DNA from: Tragulus kanchil
Taxonomy: Eukaryota > Chordata > Mammalia > Artiodactyla > Tragulidae
NCBI GenBank assembly: GCA_022376925.1
Contig: JAIOJX010000002.1
Location: 66,240,001-66,304,000 of the forward strand
Direction: 5' to 3'
Length of the DNA: 64,000 bases
Shown here: positions 37,565 to 49,940 of the stretch, one piece after another
Position numbering within the stretch: the first letter of the stretch is position 1
Layout of the letters: each line of letters starts with the position of its first letter
Notes under the pieces: generated by a model
What the model saw: only the letters and a program-made list of their open reading frames with translations
Database searches by the model: none
What the model was told of the DNA's origin: nothing
Position numbers and translations under genes: made by a program

Positions 37565-37870
37565 ATCTGAAAATGTATTTGCACAAGGTTATTCTCTGTA
37601 GCATTGTTTTTCCCTGCAAAATATTGGCAACAATCTACACGTCCACACACAGGAGAGTAAGTGGATAAATTAGGATACATCCACACAACAGGATACAATG
37701 AAGTCCTAAAAAAGAGTTAGGGAGAACTCTAAACTTATATGGAGTGACTTCCAGAATGTACCATTAAGTTAAAAAAAAAGAAAAAAAGAAGAAATCAAAG
37801 TGCAAAAAGGCAGCAGGGTATCTACCGCATGTTACCACTGATATCAAGGGAAAGGAGGTAAACATAAAGA
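37565..37870 (+). mobile_element. Ancient L1 3' remnant
   Basis: Shows the order of phrases typical of old L1 ORF2 ends: GTAGCATTGTTTTTCCC, then GGCAACAATCTACACGTCCA, GGATACATCCACACAACAGG and TATGGAGTGACTTCCAGAAT. Frames are destroyed. Duplicated at 38660-38960. Confidence 0.75.
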
Positions 37871-38659
37871 TTAGACGCCTTCAGAAACCGGGGCAGAATT
37901 GGCATCTGAACTAAAATGATATGCTTTGATTTTAGATTAGACGTTCAGAAACCAGCAGAATGTGAACACTTAAGAGAAAGGATGTACAAATAAAATTAAG
38001 ACTGGCTTCCTCTTAGGTGGTGACAGTTGAACAGGAACATGGCAGTAGTAAAAGGGCTACAGAGCAGCCCTATAAACACCCTGACTTGTAAATAAATCCA
38101 CAATACAGAGAGTTCTACCTAATAGGACATTGTATTACAGTCACAGAAAACAGATATCTGATAACCAAGTGTTTAGAAAGTACATTGTCTGGGAGACTAC
38201 TGATAATAAAAGAACAACTATTAATTCGGAAAAGAACATGGCCCTGCTTGTGGTCTTCAAGGCCTGTATCCTGTACAGGGAGGAGGAAGTGGTGGATGGA
38301 AGGAGTTATGCAGAGCTGTGTCTCAATTACGGTTATAAAACCAGTTCCCCAAATTCTTTTAGAACCTCTCGTTAGAAGCTACTCAGATTACCTAAGATAA
38401 TAAAAAAGCCAGGAAGCATAAGGGCTCTTTTGACCGCACATTAAACATGAATTAGATTACTGAAATTTCATGGAGAGTAGTCCCAATATGGTGTGTTTCT
38501 GTGTTTAAAAGTAGGAGAATGTAACAATTTGGTATACTGAAGATGCTTCCAAAGGAAGAAAAACAAGTTAACACACACTTAACTCCAAAATTCTGTTCAT
38601 CACAGATAATTTAGGCAAGACCTGAATTAAACTCCTTCATTGAAATAAATATTATATTA

Positions 38660-38963
38660 ATCTGAAAATGTATTTGCACAAGGTTATTCTCTGTAGCATT
38701 GTTTTTCCCTGCAAAATATTGGCAACAATCTACACGTCCACACACAGGAGAGTAAGTGGATAAATTAGGATACATCCACACAACAGGATACAATGAAGTC
38801 CTAAAAAAGAGTTAGGGAGAACTCTAAACTTATATGGAGTGACTTCCAGAATGTACCATTAAGTTAAAAAAAAAGAAAAAAAGAAGAAATCAAAGTGCAA
38901 AAAGGCAGCAGGGTATCTACCGCATGTTACCACTGATATCAAGGGAAAGGAGGTAAACATAAA
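38660..38963 (+). mobile_element. Ancient L1 remnant, duplicate of 37565-37868
   Basis: Second instance from duplication 13. Confidence 0.75.
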
Positions 38964-39490
38964 AATTTTTAAATGTCTGCTCACTGTGCAACAGATACAT
39001 AAGATAAATAAACCAGAAACTAGGGGGGTAGGTCACTGCATTACACAGGTGAAATGGAATCAAAAAGGGGAATGTAAGTAGGTTAGAAGGAGTAGGGCAT
39101 GGGAAATGGAAACACCTCATTTATTCTGTTCTGACTTTAATAATCATGCTAATATTTGACATGCTCAAGAAATAAATGAAAACAGTAAGGCTGGGGAAGA
39201 GGGAATTATCCCAACAACAACAACGAAAATCTAACTGAATTCCAGATGAACAGAACCACATGAAATGAGAGGGAAACTAACCTAAGTAACTTCTGAACAT
39301 AGTATTCTGACTCCGTATCTTTAGGCTAAAGACAAAGAGCACTCTGAACAAATACTGACTGAGTAGGCTGTGTTTTAAAGTGGTACTGGGTGAGCATTTC
39401 TAAAAGTCTTCTATACAGAGTCTCAAATTGAACAAATGAGTAAATATATTGAGGATGAGAGGGTTTTTTTGTTGTTGGAAAAGAGTTAGA
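38964..39490. other. Unique DNA
   Basis: Nothing recognised. Confidence 0.45.
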
Positions 39491-39821
39491 GGGCTTCCCT
39501 GGTAGCTCAGTGGTGAAGTTTGCCTGCCAATACAGGAAACACAGGTTCAATCCCTGATCCAGGAAGATCCCACACGCTGCGGAGCAACAAAGTCCATGAG
39601 CCACAACTCTAGAGCCTGTGCTCTAGAGCCTCAGAGCTACAACTATTGAGCCCATGTGCCACAACTACTGAAGCCCGTGTGCCCTAGAGCTCTTGCTCCA
39701 CAACAAGAGAAGTCACTGCAATAAGAAGCCTGCTCACCTCAACTAGAGAGTAGCCCCCACTCCCTGCAACTTGAAAAGAACCTGTGGCAGCAATGAAAAC
39801 CCAGAATAGGCAAAAAAAAAA
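39491..39821 (+). mobile_element. tRNA-Glu-type SINE, long ART2/SINE2-like form
   Basis: Head GGGCTTCCCTGGTAGCTCAG and B-box-like GGTTCAATCCCTG, then repeated 'cacaactact' and 'tctagagcc' phrases and the AAGAGAAGTCACTGCAATAA block seen in bovine tRNA-Glu SINEs, ending in an A-run. A different subfamily from the extended-tail copies. Confidence 0.88.
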
Positions 39822-40019
39822 GTAATAAATTACTTAATTTTAAAAAAGAAATATGGAAAAAAGATCACACTAAAATAAGGTCATAGTTTGTTACTTTCTT
39901 CTGTGAATTATAATCTGTCAGTTATAATTCTATTGCTCAACTTGTCTTCAATTGGGCCACTGGGAACTCCTTTCAGACTTCTATATTTTGGCATGTTCCC
40001 AACATTCTTGAAGACTTCT

Positions 40020-40141
40020 CTGCTTTCTGGTACAAAGTGTCTCAGCCTATTCTTTCTCCAAGGGATCCTCCCGACCCAGCAATACAATCAGTCTACTGCA
40101 TTGAAAGTAGATTCTTTACACACTGGCTACCTGGGAAGTCC
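40020..40141 (-). mobile_element. Bov-tA SINE fragment
   Basis: Partial and diverged: CCAAGGGATCCTCCCGACCC core and the terminal CTACCTGGGAAGTCC. Its Bov-A half is missing or decayed. Confidence 0.7.
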
Positions 40142-40285
40142 AAGATAAACCCTGTGGTGTTGGATTGGAACTAGGGACCACTATATCATGAAGTTATTTT
40201 TAATATGCTCAAAGAAAAAGATTACATATGCATATATACGTACACAGGTGTATACACACAGGCACAAACACACATGCATATTTTT

Positions 40286-42551
40286 TCTAGCTTTGTTTAC
40301 AAAGAAGCCCTAGGACTGATGCCATACCCAATTAACAACAGACATACCAAACATCCAGATTCTGTTTTCCAAGTACTATTCTCAACTAAAAGAAGCCATA
40401 GCCTCCTACAGAAATGGCCAATTCAATGGTGGGGTCAGAGAAAGTATAACATCAGCCTGAGACACTGTGCCAGAAAGCAGAGAAATCTTCAAGGAATGAA
40501 CATGCCCAAAATACAGAAGTTTAAAAGGAGCTCCCAGTGGCCCAATTGAGGAAAACTTGAGCAACCAAATTATAACTGACAGGTTATAATCTATATAAGA
40601 AAATAACAAACCATGAATCTAAGCTGTTAAGAATAAATTAATGAATGAATGGAGAAGAGAATCTCTTCTTTGTATGATTCTAACTAATGAATATAAAATA
40701 CACAAGGAATCAGGAGCATCTCCCCACCTGTAAATCAAAATCATAATCATTTTATGCACTAAAGATATTGAGTACATGTATGATAAGTAAAAAATTTCTA
40801 TAGCATCAAAGCATTTCCAATGAAATTTTTCAGAGAGAAATATAGTCATTTTACATACAAAATACCACCATCAAAATCAGTATCACCAGAAAGAGAACAA
40901 ATTGGTATCATGTGCTTCCTGATACAATGCACTGTAAATACACATCATATCTGTCACATCCCTGTAAAAAACACAGAACTTCAATCTAGTCATGAGACTT
41001 AAGACAATCAAACTGTGGAATATTATATAGAATAACTAGCCAGGACTCTTCAAAAATGTGAAGGTTGTGTTGTGAAAGACAAAGGCTGAAGAACTGTTCC
41101 AGGTTAAAAAGCGAATAAAGAAACAAAGTGATATATGATCCCGGATTGGATCTGAAATTGACTTCTTTTATTACATAACACATTAGTGGAACAATTGTGA
41201 AAGTTTGAATATATTCTATAAACTAGATAAGTTTATGTAAGCGTTATTTTCTTTATTTTTTTTAAATCCTTATTTTGCTTTTAAGTTTTACAGACTTTTG
41301 CTGTTTACAGATATGTATGTTACCAGATTAGTCACATGTATATCCCCCCCTTCCCACCCCTCCCAACCATCACACAGCACCCCTGAAGGATCCCCTTTTC
41401 TCACAGAGCAATTAACACAGCATATCTAGCTTTGTTTACAAAGAAGCCCTAGGACTGATGCCATACCCAATTAACAACAGACATACCAAACATCCAGATT
41501 CTGTTTTCCAAGTACTATTCTCAACTAAAAGAAGCCATAGCCTCCTACAGAAATGGCCAATTCAATGGTGGGGTCAGAGAAAGTATAACATCAGCCTGAG
41601 ACACTGTGCCAGAAAGCAGAGAAATCTTCAAGGAATGAACATGCCCAAAATACAGAAGTTTAAAAGGAGCTCCCAGTGGCCCAATTGAGGAAAACTTGAG
41701 CAACCAAATTATAACTGACAGGTTATAATCTATATAAGAAAATAACAAACCATGAATCTAAGCTGTTAAGAATAAATTAATGAATGAATGGAGAAGAGAA
41801 TCTCTTCTTTGTATGATTCTAACTAATGAATATAAAATACACAAGGAATCAGGAGCATCTCCCCACCTGTAAATCAAAATCATAATCATTTTATGCACTA
41901 AAGATATTGAGTACATGTATGATAAGTAAAAAATTTCTATAGCATCAAAGCATTTCCAATGAAATTTTTCAGAGAGAAATATAGTCATTTTACATACAAA
42001 ATACCACCATCAAAATCAGTATCACCAGAAAGAGAACAAATTGGTATCATGTGCTTCCTGATACAATGCACTGTAAATACACATCATATCTGTCACATCC
42101 CTGTAAAAAACACAGAACTTCAATCTAGTCATGAGACTTAAGACAATCAAACTGTGGAATATTATATAGAATAACTAGCCAGGACTCTTCAAAAATGTGA
42201 AGGTTGTGTTGTGAAAGACAAAGGCTGAAGAACTGTTCCAGGTTAAAAAGCGAATAAAGAAACAAAGTGATATATGATCCCGGATTGGATCTGAAATTGA
42301 CTTCTTTTATTACATAACACATTAGTGGAACAATTGTGAAAGTTTGAATATATTCTATAAACTAGATAAGTTTATGTAAGCGTTATTTTCTTTATTTTTT
42401 TTAAATCCTTATTTTGCTTTTAAGTTTTACAGACTTTTGCTGTTTACAGATATGTATGTTACCAGATTAGTCACATGTATATCCCCCCCTTCCCACCCCT
42501 CCCAACCATCACACAGCACCCCTGAAAGATCCCCTTTTCTCACAGAGCAAT
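40286..42551 (+). repeat. Adjacent direct duplication 14 (offset 1,139 bp)
   Basis: Copy A is 40286-41412 and copy B is 41425-42551. The unit ends inside the 3' UTR of the minus-strand L1, so an orphan L1 tail appears at 41260-41412 ahead of the real element. A 12-base linker separates the copies. One substitution was seen (AAGGATCC against AAAGATCC). Confidence 0.95.
41260..41412 (-). mobile_element. L1 3' tail, duplicate of 42399-42551
   Basis: Orphan 3' UTR piece produced because duplication 14 ends inside the L1. It is not a separate insertion: the same T-rich target site precedes it. Confidence 0.85.
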
Positions 42552-44397
42552 GAATAGAGCTATTTTCTTCACTTATGATACTACAGGCCTTCAATGCTAC
42601 TTCCTTTATGCCTCCCACCCTCGGTTCCTTCCCCACAATGTCCATATGTCCACTGTCCGTGCCTGTCTTTCCATCACTTCACTGCATGTGCCATCATCAC
42701 CATCCTACTAGATTCCATATATATGTGTTAATATACTGTATTTGTCCTTCTCTTTCTGACTGACTTCACTTTTGATGATACGTTCTAGATTCAGCCACCT
42801 CATTAGGGATGATTCTTCTGCATTTCTCTTTACAGCTGTGTAGTATTCCATTGTATATATGTACCAGTGCTTTTGGATCCATTCGTTCATTGATGGGCAT
42901 CTAGGTTCCTTCCATGTTCTAGCTATTGTATAGAGAGCTGCAATGAACATTGGGGTACAGGTGCTTCTTTCAGATTTGATTTCATCAGGGTATAAGCCTA
43001 AGAGTGGGATTGCTGGGTCATACGGTGCTTTACGGTGCTTCTATTTCTAGTTTTTAAAGAAATCTCCAGACTGTCTTCCATAGAGGCTGTATCAATTTAC
43101 ATTCCCACCAGCAATGCAGGAGTGTTCCCTTTTCTCCGCAGTCTCTCCAGCATTTATTGTCTGTCGATTTGTGGATGATGGCCATTCTGACAGGTGTGAG
43201 GTGATATCTCATTGTAGTTTTGACTTGCATTTCTCTAATTATAAGTGAAGTTGAGCATCATTTCATGTGCTTTTGGGCCATCTGTATGTCCTCTTTGGAG
43301 AGGCGTCTGTTTAAGTCCTTTTCCCATTTTTTGATTGGGTTGTTCGTTTTTCCAGTGCTGAGTTGTCTGAGTTGCTTGTAGATTTTGGAGATTAATTCTT
43401 TGTCTGTTGTTTCATTTGCTATGATTTTCTCCCACTCTGTGGGCTGTCTGTTCAGCTTTTTTGTGATTTCTTTTGCTGTACAAAGGTTTTAAGTTTCATG
43501 ATGTCCCACATGTTCATTTGTCTTTTGAGTTCTGCTATTCTAGTAGGTGGGTCAGAGAAGATCTTGCTTTGATTGATGTCCTTGAGTGTTTTGCTTATAT
43601 TCTCCTCTAAGAGTTTGATGGTTTCTGGTCTTACATTTAGGTCTTTAATCCATTTTGAGTTGATCTTTGTGTATGGTGTCAGGGAATGTTCCAACTTCAT
43701 TTTTTTGCATGTAGCTGTCCAATTTTCCCAGCACCACTTGTTGAAGAGGCTGTCTTTGTCCCATTTTATTTGTTCGACTCCTTTGTCAAAAATAAGGTAC
43801 CCATAGGTGCGTGGGTTTATCTCTGGGTTCTCGATCTTGTTCCACTGGTCAATATTTCTGTTTTTGTGCCAGTACCATGCTGTCTTGATAACTGTTGCTT
43901 TGTAGTAGAGTCTGAAGTTGGGGAGGCTGATTCCTCCAACTCCATTCTTCTTCCTCAGGATTGCTTTGGCTATTCAAGCTCTTTTGTGTTTCCATATGAA
44001 CTGTGTTATTCGTTGGTCTAGTTCTGTGAAGAATGTCATTGGAAGTTTGATAGGGATCACATTGAATCTATAGATGACATTTGGTAGTATGGTCATTTTC
44101 ACAATATTGATTCTTCTGACCCAGGATCATGGAATATCTCTCCATCTGTTTAAGTCTTCTTTAATGTCCCTCATGAGTGTCTTGTAATTTTCTGTGTACA
44201 GTTCTTTTGTTTCTTTGGGCAGGTTTATTCCTAGATATTTGATCCTTTTGGTTGCGATGGTGAAGGGGATTGCCTCTTTGATTTCGTTTTCTGATTTTTC
44301 ATTGTTTGTGTATAGGAATGCCAGTGATTTCTGTATATTGATTTTGTATCCTGTGACTTTGCTGAATTCGCTGATTAACTCTAGTTGTTTTGTAATA
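42399..44397 (-). mobile_element. 5'-truncated L1, minus strand, 15-bp target duplication
   Basis: Read on the minus strand, the element starts inside ORF2 just after the FADD motif, passes the C-terminal region, ends ORF2 at HIYGI (stop near 42708) and has a 3' UTR with a poly-A tail at 42399. It is flanked by TATTTTCTTTATTTT at 42384-42398 and 44398-44412, a textbook target-site duplication at a T-rich L1 endonuclease site. The frame has stops and frameshifts (for example near 43460 and 44130), so it is dead and older than the 5.5-kb L1. Its head is repeated at 44766-45506. Confidence 0.93.
42708..44397 (-). pseudogene. L1 ORF2 C-terminal pseudogene
   Basis: Pieces of ORF2 are open at 42708-42950 and 43452-43700 on the minus strand, with frame changes between them. 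The reverse transcriptase catalytic part is absent because of 5' truncation. Confidence 0.88.
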
Positions 44398-45874
44398 TAT
44401 TTTCTTTATTTTAAATAAATGTATTATTGCTATATATTAGGTCTTCAATTTTTAGAAATACACACTGACGTTTTTATAAGGAGCATCTTCCCTATAGCTT
44501 ACTCACGATTTCAGGAAAAATTCATAATATGATACAGCAATTATAAACTGCAGTAATAGAACACTTAAGGAACTTTGATAAAGGAATATAGGATTTCTTT
44601 GTATCGCTTTCTAAATAATTTCCTATAACTCTGAAATTATTTCAAGATAAACAATAAAAATTCAAGTTTAGGCAGAAGAAACAACCATTTCATTCCAAAA
44701 TAATTAACATAATAATTACTTATAAAAAACTTTAACAGTTTATACAAAGAAGTTTTATGAAACTAGAGTTGATCTTTGTGTATGGTGTCAGGGAATGTTC
44801 CAACTTCATTTTTTTGCATGTAGCTGTCCAATTTTCCCAGCACCACTTGTTGAAGAGGCTGTCTTTGTCCCATTTTATTTGTTCGACTCCTTTGTCAAAA
44901 ATAAGGTACCCATAGGTGCGTGGGTTTATCTCTGGGTTCTCGATCTTGTTCCACTGGTCAATATTTCTGTTTTTGTGCCAGTACCATGCTGTCTTGATAA
45001 CTGTTGCTTTGTAGTAGAGTCTGAAGTTGGGGAGGCTGATTCCTCCAACTCCATTCTTCTTCCTCAGGATTGCTTTGGCTATTCAAGCTCTTTTGTGTTT
45101 CCATATGAACTGTGTTATTCGTTGGTCTAGTTCTGTGAAGAATGTCATTGGAAGTTTGATAGGGATCACATTGAATCTATAGATGACATTTGGTAGTATG
45201 GTCATTTTCACAATATTGATTCTTCTGACCCAGGATCATGGAATATCTCTCCATCTGTTTAAGTCTTCTTTAATGTCCCTCATGAGTGTCTTGTAATTTT
45301 CTGTGTACAGTTCTTTTGTTTCTTTGGGCAGGTTTATTCCTAGATATTTGATCCTTTTGGTTGCGATGGTGAAGGGGATTGCCTCTTTGATTTCGTTTTC
45401 TGATTTTTCATTGTTTGTGTATAGGAATGCCAGTGATTTCTGTATATTGATTTTGTATCCTGTGACTTTGCTGAATTCGCTGATTAACTCTAGTTGTTTT
45501 GTAATATATTTTCTTTATTTTAAATAAATGTATTATTGCTATATATTAGGTCTTCAATTTTTAGAAATACACACTGACGTTTTTATAAGGAGCATCTTCC
45601 CTATAGCTTACTCACGATTTCAGGAAAAATTCATAATATGATACAGCAATTATAAACTGCAGTAATAGAACACTTAAGGAACTTTGATAAAGGAATATAG
45701 GATTTCTTTGTATCGCTTTCTAAATAATTTCCTATAACTCTGAAATTATTTCAAGATAAACAATAAAAATTCAAGTTTAGGCAGAAGAAACAACCATTTC
45801 ATTCCAAAATAATTAACATAATAATTACTTATAAAAAACTTTAACAGTTTATACAAAGAAGTTTTATGAAACTA
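43657..45874 (+). repeat. Adjacent direct duplication 15 (offset 1,109 bp)
   Basis: Copy A is 43657-44765 and copy B is 44766-45874, joined cleanly at CTAGAG. The unit begins inside minus-strand L1 ORF2 and continues past its 5' truncation point into unique DNA. A second truncated L1 head therefore sits at 44766-45506. Confidence 0.95.
44766..45506 (-). mobile_element. L1 head, duplicate of 43657-44397
   Basis: Copy B of duplication 15. Begins at the duplication edge within ORF2 and ends at the same 5' truncation point and T-rich flank. Confidence 0.88.
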
Positions 45875-46416
45875 CTTCTGACTTTCCAAGGAACAAGATC
45901 TCTATTTCACTTTTTGATTTCATGGAGTTCTTAAGTAAATCATAAAAACCACCTCTGATACTTTTAGATAATAAGACTCATTACATAAAAAGACTAGCAT
46001 ACTCTAACATTGCATTTTCCTCTTAGATTTTTTAGTAGAGACAGCTATCTACCTGATTAACAAATAGTTACAGAATGAGAGTCACTGTCTGGAAGCTTAA
46101 ACAGGCAACATCTACATCCGGTGTATCCAGCTCAATGCCAACAGCAAACCACCATACAAGTTTTACCTCATGAGTTTTGCCAAATGAATTACTAATGTAG
46201 CCAATGTGGAAAGACTACCACATGTAGGCAGAACATTCACTACAGTCATGATAATAAAACAATTCTTGAATAGTAATTTCAAGGACCTTACGAGAAATGC
46301 ACTCTTTCAATGTATTTTTATCCAGGAAAATGCAACAGTAGAAAGCTCACAAAAAACAACAGTCCATAAGTTTAACTGTAATAATTCATTCCTAATCACA
46401 ATTCATTCAATTTTTT
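45875..46416. other. Unique DNA
   Basis: No feature recognised. Confidence 0.45.
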
Positions 46417-46423
46417 AATTGAG

Positions 46424-46636
46424 ATATGTGTGCATTAGTTGTTCAGTCGTGTCTGACTCTTTGCGACCCCATGAACTGTAGCTTGCCAGGCTCCTATGCC
46501 TATGAAATTCTCCAGGCAAGAATCCTGGAGTGGGTAGTCACTCCCTTATCCAAGGTATCTTCCCATCCCAGGGAGCAAACCTGGGTCTTCCACATTACAG
46601 GCAGATAGTTTACTGTCTGAGCCACCAGGGAAGCCC
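46424..46636 (-). mobile_element. Bov-tA SINE, minus strand
   Basis: GTTCAGTCGTGTCTGACTC start, CAAGAATCCTGGAGTGGG core, terminal GAGCCACCAGGGAAGCCC. Possible 7-bp flanks TAATTGA at 46417-46423 and 46640-46646. Confidence 0.9.
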
Positions 46637-47118
46637 TCCTAATTGACATAAAACATTGTGTGAGCTCAAAGTATACAATGCATTGATTTGATACATTTAT
46701 ATAATGCAATATGATTACCAAGGCTAACACCTCCATGACATCACATAAACCACTATCCATTAGAATGGACAGATCAGGATGAATGTAGTTTTGGGAAGTG
46801 GATTCTAAGTAACTCTTTTCAGACTCTAACAGGAACAACAAAAATGGATCATATATCTCTTAGAATTTCATCCTTCTCCAAAACAGAATCCTTCTCAATG
46901 TACCAGTACTCTCCCTAATATATTTTCACTTGGCTTTACATTCACCAGTCTGCAAGCTCCTTTCTGCATATTTGCCATACTCTAAGATTCAATGGAAGCC
47001 GCATCCTTCAAAAATTGAGTAGTTCTTAGTGTCTACTGATAGCCTTTGGCCTCTCATCTTTTCTTTCCAGCCTAATGAGTCCCTTGAGGAAGTAACTGTA
47101 TAGATCAAAAGTTCAGTG

Positions 47119-47244
47119 GCTAAGACTCCATGCCCCCAGTACAAGGCATCTGGGTTCAATCCCTGGTCAGGGAACTAGATCCCACATGCCTCAACTAAGA
47201 CCCAGTGCAGTCAAATAAATTAAATAAACATTAGAAAAAAAAAA
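47119..47244 (+). mobile_element. Short CHR-like SINE with 12-bp target duplication
   Basis: Begins part-way through the tRNA-like head (GCTAAGACTCCATG), with the B-box-like GGTTCAATCCCTGG and the AACTAGATCCCACATGCC block, ending in an A-run. Flanked by AAAAGTTCAGTG at 47107-47118 and 47245-47256. Duplicated at 48213. Confidence 0.88.
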
Positions 47245-47779
47245 AAAAGTTCAGTGACCTGCCAAACATGTAGCTATTCTATATGTTGTACAATCCAACA
47301 AATGTAAGTTTCAAGTGCCTAGCCTGACACTCAAGAGGACAGACATCCAATTTATCCAGGACTAAAGGGTTTCTTGGGATTCTGGACTTCAGGACTGAAA
47401 ACCAGAATGTCTCAGTTTAGTTTTTAGTCTTCTAACATCAAGATGTTAGGTCATGCTAGCTTTGTAACCTAGCAATTGGCCTCTTGATCTCCCCAGTGCA
47501 AACCTGCTTCTGATATTCTCTTCCTCTGGCTCATCCTGCCCCTACTATTTTCACATATCAAGGTGAAACTCATTCACATACTTGTCTAAAGGCCACCTTT
47601 TTGATCAAATGTTTTCTTTTCTCCAATCCTGGAAGTAATTTCACTATAAATTTCAAAGCACCTCAATTGTTTCCTCCCTTGTGGGGCTTGTACTGTTGGG
47701 GAAAAAAAGATGGGTCACTTACTCCCCATGTCTGGTGTTCCCTTTCTCACAGGTTTGGTGGGGACAGAATATACATAGA

Positions 47780-47794
47780 GAGAGAGAGATATTA
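47780..47794 (+). repeat. GA microsatellite
   Basis: Run of GA units. The counterpart at about 48872 is shorter and interrupted by AA, one of the few real differences between the two copies. Confidence 0.8.
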
Positions 47795-48212
47795 CATACT
47801 GTGCATGTTCTCTTCCTTTTCACTAATTCTTTGGCAAGAAAGGAGAAGGAAGTTTTCTGTATGGGGGATTTGTGACAAGGAACCATGCATTGCAGGCCAG
47901 CATGCTTCTCCATCTTTTCCTCTTTGGAAGCAGGCCTCCTTGTGGAGTCTTGTAACTGTGTACACTGTCTGTGCCTGGCCAGATGGGCTCAACTAAATCC
48001 GTACTCTCCTAATATATTTTCACTTGGCTTTACATTCACCAGTCTGCAAGCTCCTTTCTGCATATTTGCCATACTCTAAGATTCAATGGAAGCCGCATCC
48101 TTCAAAAATTGAGTAGTTCTTAGTGTCTACTGATAGCCTTTGGCCTCTCATCTTTTCTTTCCAGCCTAATGAGTCCCTTGAGGAAGTAACTGTATAGATC
48201 AAAAGTTCAGTG

Positions 48213-48337
48213 GCTAAGACTCCATGCCCCCAGTACAAGGCATCTGGGTTCAATCCCTGGTCAGGGAACTAGATCCCACATGCCTCAACTAAGACCCAGT
48301 GCAGTCAAATAAATTAAATAAACATTAGAAAAAAAAA
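48213..48337 (+). mobile_element. Short CHR-like SINE, duplicate of 47119-47244
   Basis: Same insertion and flanks, repeated by duplication 16. Confidence 0.88.
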
Positions 48338-49093
48338 AAAAAGTTCAGTGACCTGCCAAACATGTAGCTATTCTATATGTTGTACAATCCAACAAATGTA
48401 AGTTTCAAGTGCCTAGCCTGACACTCAAGAGGACAGACATCCAATTTATCCAGGACTAAAGGGTTTCTTGGGATTCTGGACTTCAGGACTGAAAACCAGA
48501 ATGTCTCAGTTTAGTTTTTAGTCTTCTAACATCAAGATGTTAGGTCATGCTAGCTTTGTAACCTAGCAATTGGCCTCTTGATCTCCCCAGTGCAAACCTG
48601 CTTCTGATATTCTCTTCCTCTGGCTCATCCTGCCCCTACTATTTTCACATATCAAGGTGAAACTCATTCACATACTTGTCTAAAGGCCACCTTTTTGATC
48701 AAATGTTTTCTTTTCTCCAATCCTGGAAGTAATTTCACTATAAATTTCAAAGCACCTCAATTGTTTCCTCCCTTGTGGGGCTTGTACTGTTGGGGAAAAA
48801 AAGATGGGTCACTTACTCCCCATGTCTGGTGTTCCCTTTCTCACAGGTTTGGTGGGGACAGAATATACATAGAGAGAGAAAATATTACATACTGTGCATG
48901 TTCTCTTCCTTTTCACTAATTCTTTGGCAAGAAAGGAGAAGGAAGTTTTCTGTATGGGGGATTTGTGACAAGGAACCATGCATTGCAGGCCAGCATGCTT
49001 CTCCATCTTTTCCTCTTTGGAAGCAGGCCTCCTTGTGGAGTCTTGTAACTGTGTACACTGTCTGTGCCTGGCCAGATGGGCTCAACTAAATCC

Positions 49094-49320
49094 AAGGGTT
49101 AGGAAGTTCATTTTTTCCTGAACATCAAAGCCATGTTCTCTAGCGTAAGCTTTACCAGTAAGAAAAACGGTTTTAATTTGTCCTCTGAAAACCCCAGTCT
49201 CTCTTGTTATTCACAGCTTGGGAAGGTAAAAGGAATGCTATTGGGCCTGTATTACCTCAATAGCACACTAGACAGGGCCTTACATGTAGCAGACACTCCT
49301 AACCAAGTGGGTAGATACTA
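49094..49320. other. Unique DNA
   Basis: Nothing recognised. The 62-codon frame at 49133 has no family likeness. Confidence 0.4.
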
Positions 49321-49329
49321 ATCTCTCAC

Positions 49330-49940
49330 TACTGACTTTTTTTCACTATTGACAGAGTGAAAGCAATTTATGCCACATGAAATAGAGAAAAGCAAATACT
49401 GTATATCGCTTATATGTGGAATCTAAAAAGTCAACAAATTAGTGAATGCGTGCTCAATTTCTTCAGTAGTGTCCAACTCTTTGTGACCCTATGGACTGTG
49501 GCCCATCAGGCTCCTCTGTCCATGGGATTCTCCAGGCAAGAATACTGGGGTGGATTGCCATTCCCTCCTCCAGGGGATCTTCCTGACACAGGGATTGAGC
49601 CCATGACTCAAGTTTCCTACACGGGCACATGGGTTCTTTACCACAATTAGTGAATACAACAAACAACAAAAAAAGTAGACTCACTTATATGGAGAGCAAA
49701 CAAGTAGTTACCAGTTGGGAGAGGGAAGTAGGGAAGGGTCAAGTAGGGTAGAGGATTAAGAGTTTCAAACTATTACATATACAATGAGCTATAAGGATAC
49801 ATTGTACAACATGGAGAATTTGATCAATATTTAAAATGACTATAAATGGAATATGAACTTAAAAAAATTGTGAATCACTATATTGTAAACTAGTAACTTC
49901 TATAACATTGTAGAGCAACTGTACTTCAGTTTTAAAACAA
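49330..49940 (+). mobile_element. L1 3' end interrupted by a Bov-tA
   Basis: Contains the TATGTGGAATCTAAAAAGTC phrase, then TTATATGGAGAGCAAACAAG, GTAGTTACCAGTTGGGAGAG and a terminal ACTGTACTTCAGTTTTAAAA, typical of mid-age L1 3' ends. A Bov-tA is nested at 49448-49644, so the L1 is older than that SINE. The left edge is uncertain. Confidence 0.78.
49448..49644 (-). mobile_element. Bov-tA SINE nested in L1
   Basis: Flanked by AATTAGTGAAT at 49437-49447 and 49645-49655, an exact 11-bp duplication of L1 sequence. The core GAATACTGGGGTGGATTGCC is intact; the tRNA-like end is degraded. Confidence 0.92.

Larger units (their letters stand above)
36805..38963 (+). repeat. Adjacent direct duplication 13 (offset 1,095 bp)
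   Basis: Copy A is 36805-37868 and copy B is 37900-38963. The linker 37869-37899 is a corrupted copy of 36841-36870: the same word order, with inserted C and G runs. Each copy carries an ancient L1 3' piece. Confidence 0.95.
46906..49093 (+). repeat. Adjacent direct duplication 16 (offset about 1,094 bp)
   Basis: Copy A is 46906-48000 and copy B is 48001-49093. The GA microsatellite inside differs: about five GA units at 47780 against an interrupted, shorter run at 48872. Each copy carries a short SINE with its target-site duplication. Confidence 0.95.

Noticed and set aside
47601..47996. 131-codon open frame
   Set aside because: No family likeness. It is disrupted in the second copy by a microsatellite length change, and frames in other phases overlap it.
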